Shown in pieces: positions 25,305 through 37,000 of a stretch of 64,000 nt of DNA. The DNA comes from Mytilus trossulus (Eukaryota > Mollusca > Bivalvia > Mytilida > Mytilidae). The stretch covers positions 43,555,270-43,619,269 of the forward strand of contig NC_086375.1 in assembly GCF_036588685.1 (NCBI RefSeq), read 5' to 3'. Numbering within the stretch: the stretch's first letter is position 1; each line of letters begins with the position of its first letter. Both the position numbers and the translations under genes were made by a program. The notes under the pieces are model-generated. The model was not told the DNA's origin. It worked only from the letters and a program-made list of their open reading frames with translations, and did not search any database.

Positions 25305-27645
25305 AATTACGACCGAAAAATAGTTATTATAAAATATACCCTGAGTATTCATAGCAAAATCATTACTAAAAAATTAACATGGTAAGTATAGAAACTATGT
25401 ATAATTAATTACAATAGAATATTTGATATGCCAAAAGACTTTCGATTGAAAATATCCGCTAAAACCAGAAGGGACAACTAGTTAATAATTGTCAATCTAA
25501 TTAATTTTTCCAAGCCTATTTTTATACACAACTTCAATTTTAAAACATAAAGTTTTGTGTTTTTTCTTTAGTGTGTTTGTTAAACATAGCTGCCATATAT
25601 TCTATATTTAAAAAAAAAAAATAATAAAATCCGCGTAAATATTAACTATGTATAACTGTTATAAACATTGTTAACTAAAATGAAAGATTGGAAAGAGTAG
25701 AAATCAAACGGTGTAAATGAGGAATAACAAGTGAACCAGATGAATTAAAATCAAAATTGAATATCTGTAATAAACAATGATAACTTTGTCACACCAGTAA
25801 TAAGTGACAGAAACAGCAATATAGTCCTAACTAATCTTCCTTTAACAATAATTGCAATGTTCAAAAAGACACATTTTTTTTGGTTTAAACAGTCGAATCT
25901 TTCTAAGGAATAAGTTATTCACAACCATAGCTTGCAACCTTGAATTTCACAAGTAAAACAAAAAACAAAACTATGTACATGACAGGTTCATATGAAAATT
26001 TAAAAGAAATCTAAAATATTAATGATATCTGGATATTTTAACCTTTAGTACAAATGATATATAACATTTGTGAATACTAAAGTGTAAGCATGATTATTAA
26101 CTTAGATGAGTTCTTAGTAACAATCGATACATCTGGAAGCCAAAGGTCGAGCAGCAAAAACTACATATATTTTCATATTTCATTATAAGAAAAGCACTGA
26201 ATCAAAGTAAGATTTTACTCCTAGCAAATTACTTAAGTTATCAAATACTGCAAGGTAGTATAAAGACCTCGCAGTCGAATAGCTTATTTTATGAGGAATA
26301 CTACCAAATTTGGGTGTACAAAGTTTAACAGAGAATGCAAACGGGGAATGTCTGAAAGTGACAACAACCCAAACAAATGGCAGAACACAGTACAAGTCTA
26401 CCATTGGTTATTAAAATAACGCGGCAAGAAAAAAACATTTCTGGAGACCTAATTCAAGGTTTTTTTTATGTGTTGAGTAATGCGCTTCAAACACGGGTCG
26501 TATATTTAAGCCTAAACGACAAAAAAAAATTGAAGAAGACAATCGATCAACAAAATTATTTATTCTCCCTTATTTGTAATTTTGTAATTTTTTCACAAGC
26601 TATTCAGATCTATAAACAAAATTAAAGTAACTTGCAAAAAAATGCTAACGTTTTCTTATCCGATATGAAAGAAACTGTTATATATGGCCAATGCTTGTGT
26701 TTGCACTATAAACAAATATGTAAGTATTTTCGAGCAATAAATATTAATTGCCCAATAATTGTATTAGCAAATAGCAAATAAATGCAAGATTTATAAAAAT
26801 AGTTAATAATATACAGAAGAATTAAAAAATATTGAAGTATGATAAAGATACAAATAATGATCTGAACAGCAGCATAAAAATAAACAAAAACATCAACAAA
26901 ATCTACATATTCCAAAACACTATGAAGATACTTCTATAGACTAACGACTCATTTCAAAGAAAATAACAGAACACTGACAATTACATACTGTTGTCTTAGT
27001 CAGTAAAAAAACAATGGTTATTCCTTCAAAAAAGTCCCAAAGGGTTAACGTAGAAAAAAACAAAACAAGTGTCAGTGAAATAAAGAATTTGACCAGTACA
27101 CAGCATAAAAAGTATAAGTACTGTTCTGCAGCAGACGTTTTTTTCTCCAATAATTTAACCATCGCGGGACGTCTTACTGCTGCATTAGATAAAGTTTTCA
27201 GAAGCACCCTATGAAAATGTTCGACAAGGATAGTGGTATTGGCGAAACATACCTGAGGAAAAGCTGAAAAACACAAGAATTACAAGTAAAGAAATGTTAA
27301 AGTATTCCCAAATGCAACTTAGTAAAAAGCTGTAAAACAGATAATGAAAATCAAAAGACAGTAATTATTATAATACCTTACATTTGGTATTTAAACTTCC
27401 CTAAGTCATATACATAACTCAAGGAAACACTAGGAAAACTTTTTGAAAGTCGTCGTATGGTTTTACCGGGAGGGAATAATATGACTAGGGTCAAATCAAG
27501 AGATCAATATGCGCACCTGAAAAGTGATTCTAATATTATAGATCAAGACATGCACCCTAAAGGAGATTCTTATTATTTTCTAAAGCCTCCTTCATCACTC
27601 ATAAGTTCAATTAAACATGTAAATACGATCTGTATTTGTTGTAAC
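25305..27645. other. Sequence downstream of ferroportin, no second gene recognised
   Basis: Part near 27645 must be the ferroportin 3' UTR. Frames open on both strands near 26941-27276 overlap each other and resemble nothing known. A repeat fragment lies near 26335-26390. Confidence 0.45.
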
Positions 27646-28010
27646 CTATGAAGTATGTGTCTCGATTGGTCGGTTGTTTATTTCTTCATTGCCACTGTTA
27701 TCATCACCTGTTTCAGCGACGATATTATTGTTTTGTTTATCTGGACATAATTTGTCAAAATGAAATAAATGTCCCCGGACTGAATACGAATATCTTGCAT
27801 AAAATATCCAGCCCAAACAAACGAAGACAAAAGATATCAGAACTAAGAGCCCAAATTCCTGTGGGTACGGTGCAAGAATGACCATTAGGAATTTAAGCAT
27901 GTCCATGAGTTGATTCAAAGAACGCTGGATACCACTGATAATTCCTCGCTCAGTCTCAACAACCGCTTGTAAGAACATCTGTGTGATCGTTAAATCAGCA
28001 ATCCATAGTC
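27646..28010 (-). CDS. SLC40A1: Ferroportin coding exon 8 (TM11-TM12, C-terminus, stop)
   Basis: The acceptor ATAATTCCAG is followed by 365 nt ending in TAG at 27648-27646. It encodes LWIADLTITQ, ETERGIISGIQRSLNQ, LMVILAP and FGLLVLISF, then a hydrophilic tail rich in Asn, Asp and Glu. Human His507 aligns with Lys525 (AAA at 27894-27892). I see no convincing polyadenylation signal close downstream. Confidence 0.95.
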
Positions 28011-31000
28011 CTGGAATTATATATAACAAAATGTAGGTATTTTCTATCAATCGCAAATAACCAGTAGTTACAAAATTCTAAATACATTACAGTCGTAATG
28101 ATATTATGTAAATCATGAAAAAAAACTGATTTAAAATTTGGATCATATGAATATTAGAACTACTCATCGCAGAAGCATTCCTGCTTAAACTTATAAATAA
28201 TTTATATATGAGTGCTGTAAACTGGTCACTTTATATAGTACATTTTCCATCACATACGATAGTTTAAGCACTGATTTTTTTTAATATAAGAAATATGGCC
28301 TATACCAAGCTATCGATTAGTTTTTTTTCAAAGAATATATTTAATACTTACCAAATCTTGCAGTTATCAGCCCACCAAGAAATAAACCAATGGATATATA
28401 TGATGTTTGATCACTTGCTTCCTGACTAGGTGGCATAGTTACATTACTAGTGATATAAGTTGGCATAGTTTCATTAACTGTCAAATTACTATTGATAGTT
28501 TTGTTATCGATTCCAAGTACTGAAGAAACAACAATAATATTAGAACTGTCATTTTCTCTTGTTCTGTACAAGAGATCAAATGGGCTACCAGGAGTAAATA
28601 CGGATGCTACGCAGAAACAAAGGCTAAATATTTCAAATCCAAGCCCAAACAGTCCTGTTCGTTCCAAGCCTATTCTTTTCTGGATCCTTGGATAGGCAAA
28701 TGTGCCCGCTATGCCAAATATAGATCCAGCAGCCATCATGACACCAAGAAGAGATTCAGATATTCCTTGGGCATACGCATATCCTGACATTTAAAAAAAA
28801 CCACTTTGTATGAATGATTATGATAATTATTGTTATTATTTGACTATACCAAAATTTGTTTTCTCTTTGGCTAAAAGAAACGAAGTTTTGTTTGATAGAA
28901 CATTATATTCATCTTAGAAAATATCACAAGGATTAATATAAGATTTGGAACAGCTAACATGTATTCAAAGGCAACATCAATGACATCATACAAATTCTCT
29001 TTTTTAATTTTTTTTCTTTTTCTGTCTTGTTTTCGGTGTAATTGTTCTTCCGCATGATTTCAGATTTTAGTTGCTGTGTTTATCTCGGTTTTAGTTTGTA
29101 ACCAAGATTTGTTTTCTTTTAAGAGATTTGTGACTTTTGAACAGCAGTGTTCTTCTGTTGCCTATATATACTTTTGTTTATTTAGGCGCCAGGAACGTGC
29201 CATGTACAACGAAAAATTCATACCTTAATTGAAATGAAGAATACTGATATTTATTAATTTCTGAAATGTGATTTTATTAACTTACACTAGTGCATAATAC
29301 TATTCTAGATATTTAATAAGTATAGAAGAAAAAAGGGCTACGGCTCATTGTAGGAAGTAAGAGGGTTTACTACATAGACAAAACGCATTTCTGCTTTACA
29401 AATTTATAAGCCTGGTTCATCTGATGATAATTGTAGTCAGTAGCAGAAACAAACGAAAGCAACAGTTTAAAGTAATAAATCCATTATAGCCCCATTGTTT
29501 TCAATTTTTAATTCTGCTATTTCAAGCATTAATTATGGCTACATTTTCTTCAGTTCCAATAAAGTGACAGTCGTTTCATGTCCGAATTAGACCTTACCCT
29601 GACCCTAAATCTAAATAAAATAAGTTTTAAATGCATATTAGAGCACGCCCGAAGTTTGATAGTACAAAAACAAGTATTTCTGAACTGAACAACAGGACAA
29701 ATTTGCCTTCCTATTATAATTTTATGTATTATTTTTTATTAATTAAAAGCAACTTTCAACCAAAGTTCAACAGTGATTCCAAGTTCTTTAGCTTTGTTTT
29801 GATACCAAAATTACCAATATTTTACTTAGCGACAAACTTGTAGCTATGTGTTACATAGGATTTATTTGGTTTAACTAAAATTATGTACAACATTGCTTGC
29901 TTGTTTTTTTTCTGATTTGCCCGAACTAGTAGATCTAGACCTTAAGTTGATAACCTTAAAACTGAAATGACCCATTTTATCGAATAGAACAACCCTGCAC
30001 CTCAAAGTATACAATACAATTAATCAATGACATGGACATGTACACACCGTTTCTAATCACGTCTTTCCAATTATGTCGAGGAAAGATATGCACAGCTAGC
30101 AGCACCTTCATTTGGTTTACTATTTTTTTTAATATATAATCTAACCTTTTGTAACCAGATGCTCCGCAGGGCGCAGCTTTATACGACCGCAGAGGTTGAA
30201 CCCTGAACGGTTGGGGCAAGTATGGACACAACATTCAAGCTGGATTCAGCTCTAAATTTGGATTGTGATTAAATAGTTGACACAGCATAGGTTTCTGACA
30301 CAGAATGAATGTGGTCTAATGAACTTTAAAAAAATATTTTGCCTTTGAGCAATTCACTATGCTGTTGAATATTAATCCTCTCAAAAAAATGTTTGAAGAA
30401 ATTTTCTTTTTATTTATGAAATCTGAAATGAAAAAAAATGACCCCCCCCCCAATTTTTTTTTACATCCCCCTTTCCCTTATTTCAAAACTGATCTCAATT
30501 CAAATTTCTAATGAAGTTTGCAACAATAACTACTCATTTAAATACATCATAAAATATTAATATGTAAAAAAAAGTGTTTGTTATCACTGACAATGACTGA
30601 ATGGTAAAGATTGTTTTAATCTATCAGTTGGTAGTAAAAGTGAATATACATTGTATATTGTATAAAACAATGATTTAAGTTGATTCAACTACTATTCTGG
30701 ACAAAGAAAGATAACTCCAATTGAAATCCAATTGGAATTTCTTGCTATTGCACAATATTGTGCAATTATATATTTCTTGCTATTGTGCAATACTGTGCAA
30801 TTGAAAATATTTGCTATTGCACAATACTGTGCAATTGAAGATTTCTTGCTATTGCACAATACTGTACAATTGAAGATTTCTTGCTATTGCTGAATTTATA
30901 ACTGTGCAATTGAAAATTTCTTGCTATTGAACACAATACTTAATATAATAATTTTGGATCCTGATTTGGGCCAACTTGAAAACTGGGCCCATAATCAAAA

Positions 31001-34000
31001 ATCTAAGTACTTGTTTAGATTCAGCATATCAAAGACGCCCAAGAATTCAATTCTTGTTAAAATCAAACTTAGTTTAATTTTGGACCCTTTGGACTTTAAT
31101 GTAGACCAATTTAAAAACGGGACCAAAAATTAAGAATCTACATACACAGTTAGATTTGACATATCAAAGAACCCCAATTATTCAACTTTTGATGAAATCA
31201 AACAAAGTTTAATTTTGGGCCCCGATTTGGGCCAACTTGAAAACTGGGCCAATAATAAAAAATCTAAGTACATTTTTAGATTCAGTTATCAAAGAACCCG
31301 AAGGATTCAATTTTTGTTAAAATCAAACTAAGTTTAATTTTGGACCCTTTGTACCTTAATGTAGACCAATTTGAAATGGGACCAAAAATTAAGAATCTAC
31401 ATACACAGTTAGATTCGGCATATCAAAGAACCCCAATTATTCAATTTTTGATGAAATCAAACATTATTCAATTTTTGATGAAATCAAACAAAGTTTAATT
31501 TTGGACCCTTTGGGCCCTTTATTCCGAAACTGTTGTGACCAAAACTCTCAAAATCAATACCAACCTTCCTTTTATGGTCATAAACCTTATGTTTAAATTT
31601 CATAGATTTCTATTTATAAATACTAAAGTTATGGTGCGAAAACCAAGAAAAATGCTTATTTGGGTCCCTTTTTGGCCCCTAATTCTCAAACTGTTGGGAC
31701 CTAAACTCCCAAAATCAATACCAACCTTCCTTTTGTGGTCATAAACATTGTGTTTAAGTTTCATTGATTTCTATTTACTTAAACTAAAGTTATTGTGCGA
31801 AAACCAAGAAAATGCTTATTTGGGCCCTTTTTGGCCCCTAATTCCTAAAATGTTGGGACCAAAACTCCCAAAATCATTCCCAACCTTCCTTTTGTGGTCA
31901 TAAACCTTGTATTAAAATTTCATAGATTTCTATTCACTTTTACTACAGTAAGAGTGCGAAAACTAAAAGTATTCGGATGACGACGACGACGAAGACGACG
32001 ACGACGCAGACGACGACGCCAACGTGATAGCAATATACGACGAAATTTTTTTTAAATTTTGCGGTCGTATAAAAACGTGTAGTTATCTTAAAGCAAGTTA
32101 ATCATACATGGAAACTCACCAACAGTAATACTATCAAAACCTATCACGGTCATATATAAACATGCTAATCCCAAACCAGCGAAAGCAACGTCATACTTCA
32201 TGTATGTTTTCCATCCTCTGAATAGCAAAATAAAGCTCTTAAACATCTTATATAGGCATTGATCACATGCGTCTTTCTCTACAGATTTATCTTCCTTTGT
32301 TGTGTCGTCTTCGTCTGATGATGATCTGGTACATTTCTCTGTCTCTTCCTGTGCTATATTTGATGCTTGTGATATATTTTCTTGCTGATCTTTGTCATCG
32401 AGTTGAATGCCTTCATCCGTAAACAGCATTTCTGTTTCTACTACAAATAATGTAAAACGTTCTTTCATTGTGGTTCTTACCATTTGAACAGCAGCTTGTT
32501 GAAATTGCAATTTTACATTCATCTTCATTTGTAATGTATTTATAACTGATTTTCCATACTTACATTGTGCAATTCAGAAATAAATTTTGAAAATATTAAA
32601 CATTTTTTTCTGTTTGGTCCTTAGTTTTTAAAATTTAAAACTTCATATAATACATACATGAAAACCCCAAACAAAAGCATCGACCAGAAAACATTTAATT
32701 ATACTAGTATTCTATAATAATAGAACAACAAAGTCCCATACTAGTTAACTTTAAAAATGGCATTTGTAAAAATTGTTCCCACTCACAAATGTGCGAGGAA
32801 TTAAGTCAATGAGTATTATACCAACAAGAGCTATTTTTAAAATACCTTTGTCTTTTCTCGTTTTGAACATTTTACATTTCAGTGCAGGCACTTCCATGTA
32901 CACCTTCCAAATTAGAAAGTACTCAATGAAGACAGAAACCAGATTCCAGCCCGCTATAAAAACTGCCGCATATTGTAAAGCAATAAAATAAACTATCTGT
33001 CCAGTAGCTACAGGTGATAAAATGGCGGTGGTTAAATCAATTGCTCTCATTCTGGAGGTCATTGCTGTAAACATAAAGAAACTATGACACAACTTGGTCA
33101 TATTTGGCGATACATGTTAATAACGATCTTGATAAAAATACTAATTTTTCATGGACTGCTTTTTTACTCTGAGTTATTGCATGTAGTACTTTCGACTACC
33201 TAATGTTAAATCCTAAAATACACGGATAGTTCATGGAAAAAATAATAACAAGGAAAACAAATGAATAGTAAAACAAATATTTAGAAAAGTAAAAAATACA
33301 AACACCCGAAAGTCAGTGTCAATCAAAAGCAACTTAAACATCACTCTTTACAGGATCAATCTTGCAATTCTAATTCATCTAAGATGCAATAAAAAAAATC
33401 ATTCTTAACGTCTTTTACCAACCACTTACTAGCTAATAGATCTTTATCTCTCCCACATATTTCCACGATCCAATCCCTCTCCACCGATATTGACCGCGCA
33501 ATGCTAGCAAGATCGCCAAGAATGGCTACCACTATAATGAGTGCATGAAAGAGTGTCAATGCACCTTCGTCGGGCCATAATGTTCGTAAAGTTTCATGAT
33601 ACCACACCACAACAAAAACAATAACTGCACATAATGCTACTAAAACATTCTGTAGAACTAATGAAAGTCTTGCAGCTGAAATCAGAAAAGATAATTATTT
33701 TGAGGAAATTTGTGATATTTTCTTTAAAGGGGCATTAGCTACGAGATATATATATGAAAAACCTAATACATAATTTTGTGTGGCTCAATCAGTAATGAAA
33801 TACAAATAATGAAATACAAATAGTGAAATAGAAATTCCTTTTTAGTAACCAATAAGGTTCAATTTTGTTAAAATAAGCAAAAAAACAAACATTGATTATG
33901 ACTTATTCACTTGCAAGTATATAATCGACCTCAATGAATCAGTATTCATGTGAACTTTAATTTAACCCCTTAGCTTGAGATGGATAACACGTGAATTGTA

Positions 34001-37000
34001 TGTGTAAAGTTATTTAAAGGAAGAGAATGTCAACATTGAAAGTGAAACAAAGGTAAATCATCTGATTGGCTGATTCGATCCACAAATAAACATTATTATA
34101 CAGGTAAAAACGATGATAAACATTCATTTTTTATCTGTAATATGAAATTAAATAGACCTAGAATAATTCAACAGCACGTGTTTGCTTAATCTATTTATAT
34201 CTATATAATTATTTATGTTTACATCGCTTATATATAGTTATCGGATGACTGTAGAGGTCAACTCGATAAATAATTAGATGGTGTCTTGGCTCAAATACAC
34301 ACTAAACGAAGCTACGTATTTTCATGCCTGTACCTTGTTTATTGTGTTATTTAGACTTTTAATAGTTCGGATAAATGTTTTATATTGTTATAAATCAAAT
34401 ATGAGAATTTTATTAGAATCGGTGAAAACGAATTTGACAGCTAGTGCCCCTTTAAATTATTGCCTGCAAACTACAAAGTAATGTATCATTGATTTAAAGG
34501 CGACTTTTCATATTCAATGCCCTCCGATTTCCTTAGCTAATGGACATTTTCTTAAACTCTTGATATTGATTGCCGATTTTCTCTCTGTCGCTCAGTTTTC
34601 ATACTATTCTAGGTTTTTTAAAATGACTAAAACCTGTTGAAACAATGAAAGATAGAAAAAAACAAGAACATGTATGTACAAAGAATGACAAGAAATGCAT
34701 GGCTAATTCAGGTTTGCTAAGTTTTATCCTTCACTTTTAAATGGTTTACAGTGGTATGTTTAAATGGTTTACAGCAGGGTTTGTATTTACTTGTTCATTT
34801 AATTTGCCATTGGATCATCATCAGTATCACTTATCAAAGGACTTACAACCAAATGGATAAATCATTTTCAGGTAAAATAACAAGTGTATTAAAAGGCAAA
34901 TTGTATGCATGAAAAAACTGTAATTACCACATGTCTTAGAACAGTGAGAAGAATTGCAATACAAAGTATCATAAATGTTGACTTTAGAAAGCCTTTCGAC
35001 AGAAGAAAATCTCAAAAATATGTAGCCTACCGGACAGAATTATTCATATTTTCAAAGTTTTCTACACCAACTTCAAGTGTTTCTTCATTAAATTAGCAGT
35101 GCGACAAAGACGTGTCATGTCAACTGACTTGTTTGTCATTGCAATCAACCAGATAAAACATTTCCTGTATTGAATGGAAACACATGAATATGATAAATCC
35201 CACTTCAATCCTACAGGATGATGATGATGGGTGGCTTCTTAACGTCCAGTGGCAAATTAATGTGCATATTCAAGATAAGTACATGTTAAATGTATTTTAT
35301 AAATGTTACCCACATTGAATCGGATTTTTAACGTGTAAGTTCACAAGATAACACTTGACACATTATTTTGATTCCGAGCCTACCAGTATTTGGTCTTATT
35401 CCTTTGTGCCATTTGCTTAGCGCCGAAGCGGCAAATGCCAATTTTAAAGTCTTTGGTTTTGCCTGGTCGATTAAAAAATGAAAGATCGTGTGTAAAGCTA
35501 GGTTCAAACTGCCGACCAGACCAACTCGATCAATCTCGATCAAGTTAAATTAAGCGATCGGGAGACTGGTCTGTCTCAATCGAGAAGAATGTTCGGGGTG
35601 GTCTATCTCGGTCGTTATCGATCTGACTTTCTACCCGAGAGATTTGGACATGTCAAAAACAATCGAGTAAGGATCGAGAAGCCAGCCACTCGAAAAGAGA
35701 TCGCGAATTCATCGAGTAGCAGTCGAATTGATCGAGAAAGGATCGTCTAGAGATCGAGTTTGATCGGAATACAAATAATTTACCAATCATCATCAGTACT
35801 CAATTATTTCGATATTTGCTCGACTAATATCCGATCATTTCCCGATCAACGACAACCTGTACGATATGTGGTCAAGATTTCCCCACCAATACCCGATCGC
35901 TTCATGATCACTGGGTACTTTCGTTTTTGATGGGCAGTTTGTATTTACCGAATCAAACAACAACAATCAATCAATTTATTAATAATCTATGATATACTAT
36001 TAATTGAAATTTTTAGCTATACTATTGTTTTATTTAATCTACATGTATCTGACGAATAAAGAAATGAAAAAAAATGCAGAATATACCTACCCCTAAGTCT
36101 GGGCGTATTATCAATCCAGTCTCCAATTATTGCAGCAAACAGGAGCACAGATGCTCCTTTGGAAAACCCATAGATTGCTACAAGTCGTAGTGATCCTGGA
36201 CTAAGTCGTACTAGAAATAACCCAACACCAAACGACCACATTCGGTCGCCCTGAATAAATATAAAAACAACATCGAGTGATTTTTAACTATCACATGTAA
36301 AAATATAGCAACGATTTCTTTCATTTGGCCATGAAAATGTCTACACATTAATAACTAGGCGATACAGATGTGAGCCAACATAAAGGCCCTTGTACGAGTG
36401 AGTATGTAAATTGTGATGCATTTTTTCCCCATCATTTTTCTTTACAGTATTTATTACCAATTTACGTCAGAAATATTACTGATTCTGCAATGAACAGTAG
36501 TGATATATTAAATTAACATTTTGACAATCACTTGAAATGTGTGGCTTTCTTCCTTTGACGATACAAATCTTTTAGTTTAAGTGAATAATCATACACAGTG
36601 TCATTACCGAAATTTAATGGTATTATAATTCAATGGTATTCTAACTTCGTGAACTTAATGGTGTTCAAATTTAGAGAGCGGACACGTTTTGTGACGAACA
36701 TACGGACAGACAAACTAGTTCAGTACAATAGCACTTCTTGGGCTATTGAGCACCCACTTGTTTAACCTTCTTTTTAATTTGGTTTGGTTATTATATATAG
36801 ATTTTAACATTTCATTATCCAAACCAAACAATGCAACACATACTCGACTTTCGTTACACGATATCTAAATTTCCTTTGAAGAAGCTGGACACTGCCATAT
36901 TGAATATGCTGGATATAATTAAAACAATGGTTTAAACTTGAAATATACACACTATTTAAATAAAAGAAACGTTAGAAAATGCTGATAGATCTTACATCAC

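Noticed and set aside
26941..27276. 111-codon minus-strand frame, with an open plus-strand frame opposite
   Set aside because: Both strands are open, neither resembles a family, and the minus frame lies downstream of the ferroportin stop, so it is probably 3' flanking sequence.
32450..32600. Additional ferroportin mini-exon encoding NVKLQFQQAAVQ before exon 6
   Set aside because: There is a decent donor-like GTAAGA but no good acceptor, and the insertion is not needed for phase. It cannot be excluded without transcripts.
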